From Elysia crispata (lineage: Eukaryota > Mollusca > Gastropoda > Plakobranchidae): a DNA stretch of 64,000 nt. Both the position numbers and the translations under genes were made by a program. The notes below the pieces were generated by a model. That model was not told where the DNA came from. It searched no databases and saw nothing but the letters and a program-made list of their open reading frames with translations. The stretch covers positions 62,001 through 126,000 of the forward strand of contig JAWDGP010006253.1 of NCBI GenBank assembly GCA_033675545.1, written 5' to 3'. Below are positions 23,741 through 34,095 of the stretch, in pieces. Position 1 is the first letter of the stretch. Each line of letters starts with the position of its first letter.

Positions 23741-25108
23741 CGAGGTCCGTTTCACAAATAAGTTTCCCACCTCCATAAATCAACAACCAAAAGGCATAAG
23801 ATGATGAAATTTGGCACAGATTGCCTTTAATATCTGACCTATTCAACTTAACATCCACCATTGTTGGCGCATTTCTCTATCCGTTGTAACCAGTCTTTAA
23901 ATGCAGTGACGTAAGAACATTTGTCCAGGTTCTTTATTGCTACTTTCGTAGCCTGAATAATGTCCTCTTCTGTTTCAAATCGCTGGCCGCGAAGATGTTC
24001 TTTCATTTTAGGGAATAGGTGAAAATCACAGGGAGCAAGGTCAGGTGAATAGCGAGGATGCTCCAGCAGTTCCCACTTGTAGCCAGCCAAAACGTCTGTC
24101 ACTGCCCGGGCCGTATGGACTGGCGCATTGTCGTGGTGAAACAAGATGCCTGACTCCAACAGCCCGGGTCGTTTCTTTCGAATGGCAGGTCTGAGTTTGT
24201 CTTGCAGCACCTTCTTGTAGTACTGTGCATTGATTGTGGTGCCTATAGGTACAGGCCAGCGCAGAATCACACCATTCATGTCAAAAAAGATCATGTGCAT
24301 GACCTTGAGAGCCCCTTGTTTGCGTCGAACTTTCTCTGGACGAGGCTCATCAAAGTCTCTCCATTCGGCTGACTGCCGCTTTGTTTCAGGATCCCAGGAA
24401 TACACCCAAGTCTCATCACCGGTAATTATCCGACCCAAAAAGTCATTTTGCTCAGTTTGAAATCTCCGCAAAAAGTTTCTGGAAAAATTGACCCTTGACT
24501 CCTTCTGCTCATCTGTCAGCAAATGTGGAACCCATTTTGAAAACTTCTTCTTCTTATTCAGTTTGTTGGTTAGAACTCTAAACACGGACGTTCTAGACAT
24601 CGATGTTTCCGTAGAAATCTCCTCACAAGTTTTTCGTCTGTCATCACTCAATGAAACGAGAACTTTAGAAATGTTTGCATCTCCGCATGCTGTCACAGGT
24701 CGGCCAGGACGAGGTTCATCTTCCATGTCATCTCGTCCCTCTGAAACAGCTTTTACCCACTTTCTTACCGTCTGAATAGAAGGAGCATTTTCTCTTAAAA
24801 CAGTCACTAGATCTTTGTGAATGCATGATGCATCTTTTCCCAAAATAACAGAAAATTTTATGATGACACGGATGTCATATCTTGAAAAATTTTGGTGTGC
24901 AGGTGAGCTTTCTATTATGCCGGCCATTTTGCTCCAACGGACTTCAGAAAAGTAAATGCTATTTTGTATCCGTTCAACATAGAGCCACAAAATTTCATTG
25001 CGAATTCCCAAAAGGTTTGATCCTTCAGTGTGCCAAATTTCATGTACATATAGCTTAGACGGTTTTGATTTTATAGAGTAGGGAAACTTATTTATGAAAC
25101 GGACCTCG
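23741..25108 (-). mobile_element. Complete mariner element (1368 bp)
   Basis: Terminal inverted repeats of 28 bp (23741-23768 and 25081-25108) differ at one position. They begin CGAGGTCCGTTTCA, and a TA dinucleotide flanks both ends, as expected for Tc1/mariner target duplication. The element holds one intact transposase on the minus strand. It sits in the MULE intron. Confidence 0.95.
23848..24927 (-). CDS. Mariner transposase, DD34D, intact
   Basis: A 359-residue protein from MAGIIESSPAHQNF to a stop, the usual mariner length. It has an N-terminal paired-type helix-turn-helix region with the linker EDEPRPGRPVT. The catalytic core carries ITGDETWVYSWDPETKRQ (first D), HHDNAPVHTA (second D) and YSPDLAPCDFHLFP. 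There are 34 residues between the second D and the D of LAPCD, the DD34D spacing of mariners. The start was chosen at the ATG with an AAAATGG context; an in-frame ATG lies 28 codons upstream (25011). There is no stop or slip, so the enzyme could be functional. It cuts and pastes its own element at TA sites in the nucleus. Confidence 0.93.
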   Translation of the reverse strand: MAGIIESSPAHQNFSRYDIRVIIKFSVILGKDASCIHKDLVTVLRENAPSIQTVRKWVKAVSEGRDDMEDEPRPGRPVTACGDANISKVLVSLSDDRRKTCEEISTETSMSRTSVFRVLTNKLNKKKKFSKWVPHLLTDEQKESRVNFSRNFLRRFQTEQNDFLGRIITGDETWVYSWDPETKRQSAEWRDFDEPRPEKVRRKQGALKVMHMIFFDMNGVILRWPVPIGTTINAQYYKKVLQDKLRPAIRKKRPGLLESGILFHHDNAPVHTARAVTDVLAGYKWELLEHPRYSPDLAPCDFHLFPKMKEHLRGQRFETEEDIIQATKVAIKNLDKCSYVTAFKDWLQRIEKCANNGGC

Positions 25109-25109
25109 T

Positions 25110-25686
25110 AGATGTCTAAATTTGTAGTTTACACTAAGTTGTTGTCTAGACTTTATGTACATAGGCTTTTTAGGTTGCTACCTAGAGTACATAGATGAAA
25201 ACTTCACCTAAATAGAGACTACGTTTTACGGACACACAGACCAGTTACACATCGGCAACTTTGAATTAGTCTCTTTAGTAAAAAATTTGACCGCCAGACT
25301 TAACTTTTGGCTTTTATTTGCTAATTTGGCAATCTAACTCTTCAATAACACTTGTTTGAAAGGTATCAAGGCCTAACTTTTGATGTAAACAAAGCAAAGC
25401 CGAGGTACCGGGTACTGTATTCTTAAGGAAGTTTGTGGGTCCAGATTCTGATATTCGCCCACTCATAATTATGACGCACATACAAATAAATGAACAGAAA
25501 AACAAGACAATGTGTTTTTTATATCTTTGTTATCCAAGAAACATAAATATATGGACAGGGAAGAGTGAAAGTTAATAGAAGAACAGTAAACTAAGCTTAA
25601 ACTTTCAGAATATCTCCTAGACTTATTTTCGTGAAACCTGCCTTAAGGAATCACCTGGGAACTGAAGCCTTAAAAAACTTGAAAGG
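25110..25686. other. MULE intron between mariner and Gypsy insertions
   Basis: No gene seen. The last four bases, aagg (25683-25686), are the left copy of the Gypsy target duplication. Confidence 0.5.
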
Positions 25687-25968
25687 TGTAGCATTTACTA
25701 CAATACATTTACGTTAAAATGAAAGAAAACGAACGAGAAGGTTGGAATTAATTATTTAATTATCCTGCAGACGTGAAGATAAGGAGTAGAACTAGATTCG
25801 TGAGTGTGAGCAGTTGAGTGGATGACGGATGATGCCCGTGATTCTAGTAACTCTAAACATGTAAACAACAACAGAATCTGCCTCTAGCGCCAGCAGTCTA
25901 AAATGTTAAACAAAGTCAATAATGTCAGTGTGATCGACAAATAAATGTGAGTTCGCTGGGACGCCACA
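25687..25968 (-). repeat. 3' LTR (element sense)
   Basis: 282 bp, identical in length to the copy at 29945. On the plus strand it starts TGTAGC and ends GCCACA. Confidence 0.95.
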
Positions 25969-25989
25969 GAGCTCCCCCACAGCATTGTC

Positions 25990-28900
25990 ATTGTTGTCAC
26001 TGAAAGCGTGGAGGTAAACGTATGGTACGGCCCAGGTGGGTTGAGCTTGTCTGCAGGTCCAGTGTTGTAGGCTCCGGCAGTTGCAGGGGAGGACGTCCAC
26101 GCCGCGGCGGCTGCGCCACAGAAACAGGCCCAGTGAGGTCCACATGAGCTGGCTTTAAACGGTCTGCCGAAATTATCTCCTCTCGGCTGCCAAACATTAT
26201 GCGGAATGTTTTTTCACCTGACGCCACGACACGATAGGACGTTGGAGAGGTCCGCGGTGGCCATCGTGACGGATGAAGACGAACTGTGCGTCACGGAGAG
26301 ATGGCGATATGGCCGCTGATGGCGATATGCTGTGGTGTGATATGGGAAGGGGGGAAAGTTTCTTAACAGTAGAGCTGAACGGATCGTTTGAAGCACTCAT
26401 TGGCTGGCATTTTGAGGCAGGGTCGATAAACTGTCCAGGTACTGTCAGAGGCGTTCCGTAGACGAGCTCAGCGGCAGACGAACCTATGCCATCTTTGGGA
26501 ACTGTTCTGAGGTCCAAAAGAACCCAGGGAAGTTCGTCCGTCCAGGAAAGTCCTTGGAGGCGGGCTTTGAGCGCCGCTTTAAGAGTCCTGTGAAAACGTT
26601 CGACAAGGCCATTGGACTGTGGGTGGTACGTGGTGGTGTGGTGAAGGTTCACTCCAAGCTGATGTGCGATTTCGTTCCAAAGCGTTGAGGTGAATTGGGA
26701 ACCTCTGTCTGAAGACATGTCCAAGGGTGTACCAAAACGTGAAATCCAATGTCTTATGAGAGCTCGCGCGCATTCCGTGGTAGAGGTATTACTCAACGGT
26801 ATGACCTCTGGCCAGCGAGTGGTCCGTTCAATGATTGTCAGAATGTGTGAAAACCCCTCTGATGGGGGTAATGGTCCGACTATGTCTATGTGTATGTGGC
26901 TGAAGCTTTTTGATGGTACTGGTATGTTGATTACCGGTGTATGTACATGTGACTGTATCTTGGACGTTTGGCATGCAAGACATTCCTTCGCCCACTGGCT
27001 GACTTGTTTTTTAAGTCCGTGCCAAACAAACTTCTGCGAGACCAGTCTAACTGTTGATTTTCGGCCTGGGTGCGCAAGGTTATGGATGGCCTCAAAAACT
27101 TGGCGTTGGAAACTGTTGGGAACAAGTGGACGGGGGTGGCCAGTAGATACATCGCACAACAATGGAGTTGCTGAGTTGTCAATTTGAAATGGTTGGATCT
27201 GGAGGCTCGTGATAGAGGTAGGAAAAGCCTTGACATTGGGATCATCTGCTTGTGCACACGCCATGGCGGCATAGTCTATGCCAAGCACGACGCTATTGAG
27301 GGTGGCACGGGAAAGGCAGTCTGCTACAATGTTGAATTTTCCAGATACGTGTTGGAGATCTGTGGTAAATTCTGAAATGAAGGTAAGGTGACGTTGCTGT
27401 CGTGCTGTCCATGGGTCAGAAAGCTTGGACATGGCACCCACGAGAGGTTTGTGATCTGTAAAGGCAGTGAACGCTCGTCCTTCCAGAAAAAAATCTGAAA
27501 TGTCGGATCGCTAGGTAAAGTCCCAATAGCTCACGATCAAATGTGCTGTATTTCTGTTCAGGGGGACGTAGCTGCTTGCTGAAGAAAGCTAGAGGTTGCC
27601 ATCTTCCTCTCACATACTGTTCAATAACCGCTCCAACTGCTTGTCCCGAGGCGTCAATTGTGACTGAAATGTGTGCACCGGGTTCTGGGTGGCTGAGCAT
27701 GGTAGCTTCTGCCAGAGCTGTCTTGATGGTTACAAAAGCGGTGTCCATGTCTGTGGTCCAGTTAAGGACTTGCCGAGGTTGAGACTTCTTGAGTGCCCCG
27801 TAAAGAGGTTGAAGGGTTGACGCAGCGTGAGGAAGGAATCTGTGGTAGAAGTTAATCATTCCAAGGTATTCCTGTAGGCCTTTAACTGTCGATGGCTTTG
27901 GAAAGTCTTCTATGGCCTTGACTTTGTCAGGTAGTGGTATTGAACCAAACTGGGAGATCTGGTGTCCTAAAAAGTTAAGGCTCTTTTCACCAAACAGACA
28001 CTTCTCGAGTTTGATGACGAGCCCAAACTCTTGAAGGCGGGTGCACACTGCGTGGATGTCCTGCAAGTGTTCTGGTTCTGATGAGCTAGCTATCAGGATG
28101 TCGTCGAGATAGACGAACACACAGGACAATCCTTGTAGTACAGTGTCCATTAGACGCTGGAATGTTTGCGCAGCATTCTTCAGACCAAAAGGCATGCGTA
28201 AAAATTCGTACAGACCGAAAGAGGTGATGATGGCTGTTTTGGCTATGTCGTCAGGGTGCATGGGGATTTGATGGTAGCCGCGTACCAGGTCTTTCTTTGA
28301 GAAGATGGTTCTTCCTGCCAGTTGGGCAGAAAAATCGTGGATATGGGGGATGGGATAGCGGTCTGGTGTGGTGGCTTCGTTAAGGCGACGGTAATCCCCA
28401 CAAGGACGCCAGCCTCCGTTAGGTTTTGCCACGATGTGGAGTGGTGAGGCCCAAGGGCTGTTGGACTTCCTGATAATGCCCATGTGTTCCATCTCGGTGA
28501 ACTCCTTTTTTGCTGCGGCCAATTTATCTGGGGCTAACCGGCGGGCACGAGAATGGACAGGCGGGCCTGTGGTCTGAATGTGATGTTGCACGCCATGCTT
28601 GACAGCTGTTGAGGAAAAGGTAGGTTGGAGCAGTGCAGGGAAATCTTGAAGCACTTTACGAAACCTGTTGCTCTCCCGCTCGATCGGTGCAAGCTCAGTG
28701 ACGGTAACTCTGCTGACTGAGCAGGGGGACGACAAGTATGTGTTGGCCTCAATAAGTCGTTGGCCTCTAAGATCCACAAGTAAGTTGTGACGGCGGAAAA
28801 AATCAGCGCCTAAAAGCGGGCGTTTGACGTCAGCAATGATTAGACGAGCTTGGTAGGTTGTCTCATTGAAACACAATGAGACATCTTTTGAGCCGTAAGT

Positions 28901-29083
28901 TGCTACTGATGTACCATTCGCCGCCTGCAAAGGCGGGCCAGACTGTCCATTTCGCCTGTCGAACACCGTTGGGGGGGGGGGGGATGACAGAAACTTGAGC
29001 TCCTGTATCTACCAGGAAACGGCGCCCTGTGTTGACATCGGTAATGAAAAGTTGTGGATCACGCGGGCCAGCAGACGCTGATG
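25990..29083 (-). pseudogene. pol: Gypsy Pol (protease, RT, RNase H, integrase), slipped frames
   Basis: Protease: [13 protein letters not shown] near 29010, followed by a G12 run (28971-28982) where the frame shifts. [20 protein letters not shown], then [17 protein letters not shown] and the YLDD box [11 protein letters not shown] (about 28100). RNase [19 protein letters not shown] and [18 protein letters not shown], then a slip at an A7/T7 run near 27490. Integrase: HPGRKSTVRLVSQKF, ECLACQTSK, HIDIVGPLPPSEGF, DRGSQFTSTLW and HPQSNGLVERFHRTLK (D, D, E present). A last slip near 26225 moves into EKTFRIMFGSREEIISADRL and LKPAHVD, ending by 25990. All domains are present; three slips, two at homopolymers, prevent one product. 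Confidence 0.85.
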
Positions 29084-29746
29084 CTACTGTTGGCCCGCCC
29101 TGGCGTTTCCCTGGTCCCTCTTACGCTTGAATTTTGGGCAAGTGGGTAGGCATTTCTTGGCCTTGTCGCCGTATTTTTGGTGGTACCAGCAGGCAGCATC
29201 AACATGGGACCCCGTTTCATTGCATTGAGCAGGGATGTCCAGTGAGGTGTGAGATTTGCTGGTACGGCTAGCAAGGAAAAGTTTATCTGCTTCCTGAGCG
29301 AGAGCACGGTAATCTGACGTGTCCGACACTGCTAATGGGGTGCGAACATGCTCAGGTAGTTGTTGAAGGAAGATCTGCCTGAACAGGAAACACAGACGGT
29401 GCTGGCCTAGAAGGGAAAGCATGTTGTCCATTAACTCGGATGGCTTCGAGTCCCCCAGGCCACGTATGTTGAGCAGTGCCAGTGCCCGTTCGCCATTTGT
29501 GAGTCCATAAGCAGATGTTAAAAAGGACTTGATAGTGCTGTACTTATCAGAGGGAGGTGGAGACGTTATGATAGACAGTGCCCTGGTAGCAGTATTGGTG
29601 TCAAGAGAAGATACAACGTGGTAGTACTTTGTGTCATCTTGAGAAATGTTTCTCAAAGCGAACTGTGCCTCGGCCTGGGCAAACCATGCTAGCGGGCTGG
29701 ATACCCAAAATGTGGGCAGTTTAAGGGCTACGCTATCTACAGCCAT
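29084..29746 (-). CDS. gag: Gypsy Gag protein, 220 aa
   Basis: The frame starts at MAVDSVALKLPTFW (an in-frame ATG 24 codons upstream is less likely). It has the Gag motif region PLAWFAQAEAQFALRNIS, then LLNIRGLGDSKPSELMDNML and FLQQLPEHVRT. Near the C-terminus CWYHQKYGDKAKKCLPTC gives C-x2-H-x8-C-x3-C, the CHCC knuckle that distinguishes CsRn1-type Gag from the usual CCHC. It would form the particle and bind the RNA. It is open throughout and is followed by pol in a different frame. Confidence 0.85.
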   Translation of the reverse strand: MAVDSVALKLPTFWVSSPLAWFAQAEAQFALRNISQDDTKYYHVVSSLDTNTATRALSIITSPPPSDKYSTIKSFLTSAYGLTNGERALALLNIRGLGDSKPSELMDNMLSLLGQHRLCFLFRQIFLQQLPEHVRTPLAVSDTSDYRALAQEADKLFLASRTSKSHTSLDIPAQCNETGSHVDAACWYHQKYGDKAKKCLPTCPKFKRKRDQGNARAGQQ

Positions 29747-29928
29747 GACTTGTCTAAGGAAAGTTGGAATAGACTTAGGTCTAGGTTTTACAGAGTAAGA
29801 GTAAGACCAAACGGTCAAATCGTGTTAGATCTGTAGATTGGATGTAAGCCTAGATCTAGATCTAAATCGTTAGAGTAGGTCCTGAGCTAGGAGAGTGTTA
29901 CGTTGTGACTCATACAGGCGGTGTGAGT

Positions 29929-29942
29929 CGTCGGGGTCACCA
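29929..29942 (-). promoter_or_regulatory. tRNA-Trp primer binding site
   Basis: The plus strand cgtcggggtcacca equals a tRNA-Trp 3' end including CCA. It lies two bases inside the 5' LTR, the expected position for priming reverse transcription. Confidence 0.8.
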
Positions 29943-29944
29943 AT

Positions 29945-30226
29945 TGTAGCATTTACTACAATACATTTACCTTAAAATGAAAGAAAACGAACGAGAAGGT
30001 TGGAATTAATTATTTAATTATCCTGCAGACGTGAAGATAAGGAGTAGAACTAGATTCGTGAGTGTGAGCATCTGAGTGGATGACGGATGATGCCCGTGAT
30101 TCTAGTAACTCTAAAAATGTAAACAACAACAGAATCTGCCTCTAGCGCCAGCAGTCTAAAATGTTAAACAAAGTCAATAATGTCAGTGTGATCGACAAAT
30201 AAATGTGAGTTCGCTGGGACGCCACA
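29945..30226 (-). repeat. 5' LTR (element sense)
   Basis: 282 bp, differing from the other LTR at four positions (98.6% identity by eye). It should carry the promoter for the element, although I did not identify a TATA box. Confidence 0.95.
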
Positions 30227-30624
30227 AAGGTGTGATTTTGTGATACAAACAAAAGAAATCTCAAAATTGGGAGATATACCAATAGCAGGTTAGGGTCGGG
30301 TCTCATACTACAAAGAAAGCAAAATGACGAACTTGGTAAGAGTACTCTGAAACAAAGGAAGCAACTGTTTTTCGTAAAATGTGTGATTCAATAATGCTCC
30401 CTTTTGTAATTTGAATCCTTTGAATTGGATGTTTTATCCCATTCACAAACAATAATTTAAATTATGAGATTTTCAGGGTAAAATGAAACAAGTAGAAGAA
30501 AATAAAATTGTGGTTATTACAAAAAAATCTGAAAAATTTTCTGGAAAATTTATATTGATCTCATGCAAGTATACAGGGACAGGTACTGCTCAGACCGCAG
30601 TAGAATACAGCATTTCCCACTTAC
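30227..30624. other. MULE intron remainder
   Basis: It starts with the right copy of the Gypsy target duplication (aagg). There is no coding signal until the MULE exon at 30625. Confidence 0.5.
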
Positions 30625-30735
30625 CAATGGAGGATACCACAAAATTTTGAATTGAGCGCACAGGTGCACCTAGAAACTTCTGAACCTCCTCCTTTTCTCC
30701 ATCAGCCAGTTTTCTGTCGCTGCAGTAGACCCCAT
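30625..30735 (-). CDS. MULE transposase, upstream exon
   Basis: A 111-bp exon between TTCCAACAG and a GTAAGT donor. It reads GVYCSDRKLADGEKEEVQKF, then LGAPVRSIQNFVVSSI. The pattern 'NR-L---E--EV---L----P--I---V----GK' precedes 'KD--N---' in MULE/ZSWIM3-like transposases. The exon ends with one base of a codon, and the exon at 23220 starts with the two needed (giving G, then KPVKVKDVHNL). The join is therefore in phase and matches the family. The 7.4-kb intron is mostly the mariner and Gypsy insertions. Confidence 0.65.
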
Positions 30736-30983
30736 CTGTTGGAAAAGAAAATGTTACTGTTGTTGCTATTCTGAAAAAATAATACAAAAATACATCGTTC
30801 TGACAAAATAATACAAAAATACATCTGAAAAGTCAGCTTAAACATGATGATTGTTACCTGATCAAGTAACAAAATGAAAGAAAAAAAGGAAAAGATTTTT
30901 ACCAATCTAGTTTGTTTTTTTTGTCTTAGGAGCTGTCCTTACCATCCATCTTTTTGTTCTTCTACTATAACCACTTCACTTAA

Positions 30984-31343
30984 CCCTATCCGTACATTGG
31001 GGGGGAGAGTGACAACTTATAATATGAAACGCTGGAATTTTCAGTGATCCTCAAAAATTCATTGTGAGACCTGATGACGTTTTTTCTTTACTCATATCTA
31101 TGATGTAAACCTGGCCTCTGCAACGGAAGTTGGCTAATATTTTTTAGGTGTAACAGTTTATCACAGTATGAATATTTTGGGGCACAAAGTCACCCCCGAT
31201 GTACGGATAGGTATTTCCCTATATAAAACGTTTTTCACCCTGATGTACGGATTAGGTATATCTCACTTCTTTCCCTTGGGGTGATAAAGTCATCCGCGAT
31301 GTATGGATATGTTGTTATGACACGAGTCGATGTAAGGATAGAG
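30984..31343. mobile_element. 360-bp piggyBac-type MITE
   Basis: Flanked by TTAA at 30980-30983 and 31344-31347. The left end CCCTATCCGTACATTGGG and the complement of the right end (CTCTATCCTTACATCG) are similar. The internal 'cccccgatgtacggatagg' motif resembles the subterminal repeats of the large piggyBac at 33254-39786 ('cccccgacatacggatagg'). It is noncoding and was probably mobilised by a related transposase. Confidence 0.75.
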
Positions 31344-31509
31344 TTAAAAATCGATTATTTTAATCTATGTCAACATATTTATTGACACGCAGTTATATAT
31401 AGTATTATTTTAAAAAATGTGGGGGTTTGGGCAGAAAGAAAAAAGTGCATTAAAAAAAAACCAACACCACAAGGTTTGTTTTTTAAATGATGACTTGAAA
31501 ACTATGGTA

Positions 31510-31735
31510 GGGGAAGGTGGGGCAATTCCACACCATACTTTTTTGTTCTAGAATTTTAGTCATTTATGTCATGTCCACCATAACTAAAATAATACAGAAC
31601 ATTAACACCAGTTTCAACTTAACATTTAGTACAGTTACAGGCAGAAAAAAGAAATGCAATTCCAAAATATGAATTTTTTTCAAATTTATTAAAAACTTAA
31701 CATTGTGGGGCATTTCCACACCGTTCCAAGAAACG
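31510..31735. other. Candidate end of the pogo-like element
   Basis: 'ggggaaggtggggcaattcc' at 31510 follows TA and lies about 300 bp past the pogo-like stop codon. A direct partial copy ('gtggggcatttccacacc') lies at 31705. Both fit a terminal and a subterminal repeat. No inverse partner was found on the far side of the gene. Confidence 0.4.
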
Positions 31736-31807
31736 CTAAGGAAGAAAGAAATAATCATTCAAAATTAAATAATAATGAATAAACATTCAAAGAAGGAGTC
31801 ACTAGAG

Positions 31808-33253
31808 TCACAATTTAATATGAAATAGATTTCTGTTGACTCTTTGGGTGGGACGAGGGGCCCAATCGGGGTCATCATCACTGTCATCTAATATGTCGCT
31901 TAAGTCGCTGGCAGGTTTGGGAGATGGAGGAGGCAGTGAATTTCCATCCTCACTGTTGTCCTGGCTAGGAGAGGGAGAAACAGGGATTGCAGCTTTTTTG
32001 CCCTTTCCTTTTCCAGTGCCTTTCCTTTTCCCTTTAACTTTCTTGGCAGCCTTCTCTTCCTCCTCTGCTAATAGTCTTCGAATACATTCCTCAGATGTCA
32101 GACTCTCTGCATATTGCCTCTTGATGGCACGCTGGCGGTTTACGGTTGGTTCTGCTGTTGGTTTTTTCATCATTGGTGTGAGCTTTTTTAACAGAAAGTC
32201 CTTGACTGTCTTTTTGTGTGCAGAGCGTGGAGAGAGGGTAGCTGATGTGTCCAGAGCAATCGAAGGCGATGGAGTGGTAGTTGCTGATACAGTAGGTGTT
32301 GATGCAGTAGATGCTGATGCAGTAGGTGCTGAGGACGACAGCGGAGATACTGAGGTTGATGGCTCAAGGTCAAGGAGTGGTGAAGTGGGTGCAGTCGATC
32401 CTGATGTTGAATGTGCTGGTGCTGAAGTAGACGAACTTGGTCCTGATGATGGCATCGGTGAGGCTTCTGCGGATGGTAAAGCGTCATCAGTTGCTGTGAG
32501 AGGACGGTCAAAGATCTCAGCAGATTCATAATTGTCAAGTGTGATCTGCGATGGGTCGAATGGCATTATACCACATTTTTTAAACCCTGCTTGGATGTTC
32601 TCAGGCCGCATACAGTCCGATTCCCACATACCTTTGAGCAGTTGGGGAAAAAGTTCTTTAGACAACGGGATGCCCAGATTTAGTCTAGCAAAAGCCACAA
32701 GAATTTTCTCCCATTTTGTCTTCACAGGACCGTACACACCCACATCCAAGGGTTGCAAAACATGCGTGGTGTTAGATGGCAGCTTGAGTATAATAATGTT
32801 GTTCTTGACGGCTTCTTGAGTAGTTGCAATGTTCAGATGAGATGCATGACCGTCAAAAATCAGAACGACGGGCCTTTCTGCTGGCAGAGATGACACAAAA
32901 GCCGAACAAAACCAATCATGAAAACATTTGGTGTCCATCCAGCCTTTGTCATTAACATTGTACTTTGCTCCTTCAGGGTCGTTTTCAGTCCATTTAATTC
33001 TTAAGTTCTTGGCCGAATACAGCACATAAGGAGGGAGCATGAGCCCGTCTGCTCTAGCACATCTCTGCACTGTGATGTTTTCCCTGCCTGAGCCTCCGAT
33101 AATCCGGAACAGGTGCGGCATCCCTTTCTCTGCAATGACTTTTATGCGTATAGGATCAAGTGGGAAACCACTTTCGTCAACATTGTAATTTGTATATCCT
33201 TTCGGGTTGGTCCAAAAGGTCATTTTCACGAAGGATGTCACCAAGTAGTTTAA
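31808..33253 (-). pseudogene. Pogo-like (CENP-B/DDE_1) transposase, catalytic part
   Basis: It reads NVDESGFPLDP (first D), CARADGLMLPPYVLYSAKNL, VLIFDGHASHLN (second D) and LPSNTTHVLQPLDVGVYGPV with the third acidic position. This is the DDE_1 domain of pogo/Tigger/jerky-like proteins. A Ser/Thr/Pro-rich tail follows, then a basic stretch (KVKGKRKGTGKGKGKK) and an acidic end. The first codons, after the TTAA at 33253, continue the upstream exon at 39787. A 7-nt insertion before NVDESG (near 33185) puts the two parts out of frame. It is broken twice: by the piggyBac insertion and by this indel. Confidence 0.8.
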
Positions 33254-33619
33254 CCCTAATCGTACGTCGGGGGTATTTTTCGACCCCAGGGGTCAGTTTA
33301 AATTTGTTTTCGTGTACTATTAGTTGGAATTTCTCTTTGAAACTTTATGTATTCCTCAATTATCCATTTCCCCAACTGATTCTGTATGATTCGCAGCAAA
33401 AGGTTAAGTATCAAAGTGACCATTGGTCATTTCCAAACATGCCCGTTTTTTAGAAGTGGGGGTCGTTTTCGACCCCAACTCTTCAAAGAAGAAAAATACC
33501 TACTATTCCTAACCGTATATCGGGGGTCGTTTTCGACCCCAACTCTCTATAGAAGAAAAAATACTGATTATTCCTATCCGTATGTCGGGGGTCGTTTTCT
33601 ACCCCACGCTTTCACTCAA

Positions 33620-34080
33620 TCTAAGAACTGGATAACCTATCGATATTACCCAGGAATTTCAAGATGGATGCATTGAAGGGAACTTTCATCAGCAAGGGGT
33701 AAGCAACAATATTCATAATTATTTATAATCGATGTCATCATGATCACCTCAACCACATAGGCTACACGTAATTATAATCATTATTACCATCGTTATCATC
33801 CGAATCATTTTTATAACAACCAATATTATGACGATTATCTCAATATCACCATCATCATCACCATTATCATGGTTATGATTCTGAATAATAATCTATCTCG
33901 TCATTGTCCTGTACAACCCCATACATGTAATTAACATCTACCATTATCAACATCCTCATCAGGAGCAGCATGAGCATCAACATAATCACCATCATCACTC
34001 ACATCATCAATATTTCAAACATCACACATTCATTTCCAGCCATAATAGAAAAAGACAAAGAAGCTTATTCCATTGCATAT
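33620..34080. other. Imperfect (ATC)n-rich stretch
   Basis: Inside the piggyBac. Degenerate atc/cat triplets with no coding support on either strand. Confidence 0.5.
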
Positions 34081-34095
34081 TTCAAGAGTTTATTT

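Larger units (their letters stand above)
25687..30226 (-). mobile_element. Gypsy (CsRn1-like) LTR retrotransposon, 4540 bp
   Basis: Two 282-bp LTRs flank gag and pol on the minus strand, with a 4-bp duplication aagg on both sides. In the element's sense, the primer site next to the 5' LTR reads TGGTGACCCCGACG, complementary to the 3' end of tRNA-Trp. Gag has a Cys-His-Cys-Cys knuckle. Both features fit the CsRn1 clade. A purine tract (GTGGGGGAG) precedes the 3' LTR. The LTRs differ at 4 of 282 positions, so the insertion is recent. Single-base slips interrupt pol. Confidence 0.92.

Noticed and set aside
31836..32531. 231-codon plus-strand frame
   Set aside because: It is antisense to the Ser/Thr/Pro-rich tail of the pogo-like transposase, whose composition removes stops from the other strand.
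33660..34080. His/Ile-rich frame in (ATC)n sequence
   Set aside because: Simple-repeat translation with no conserved motif.
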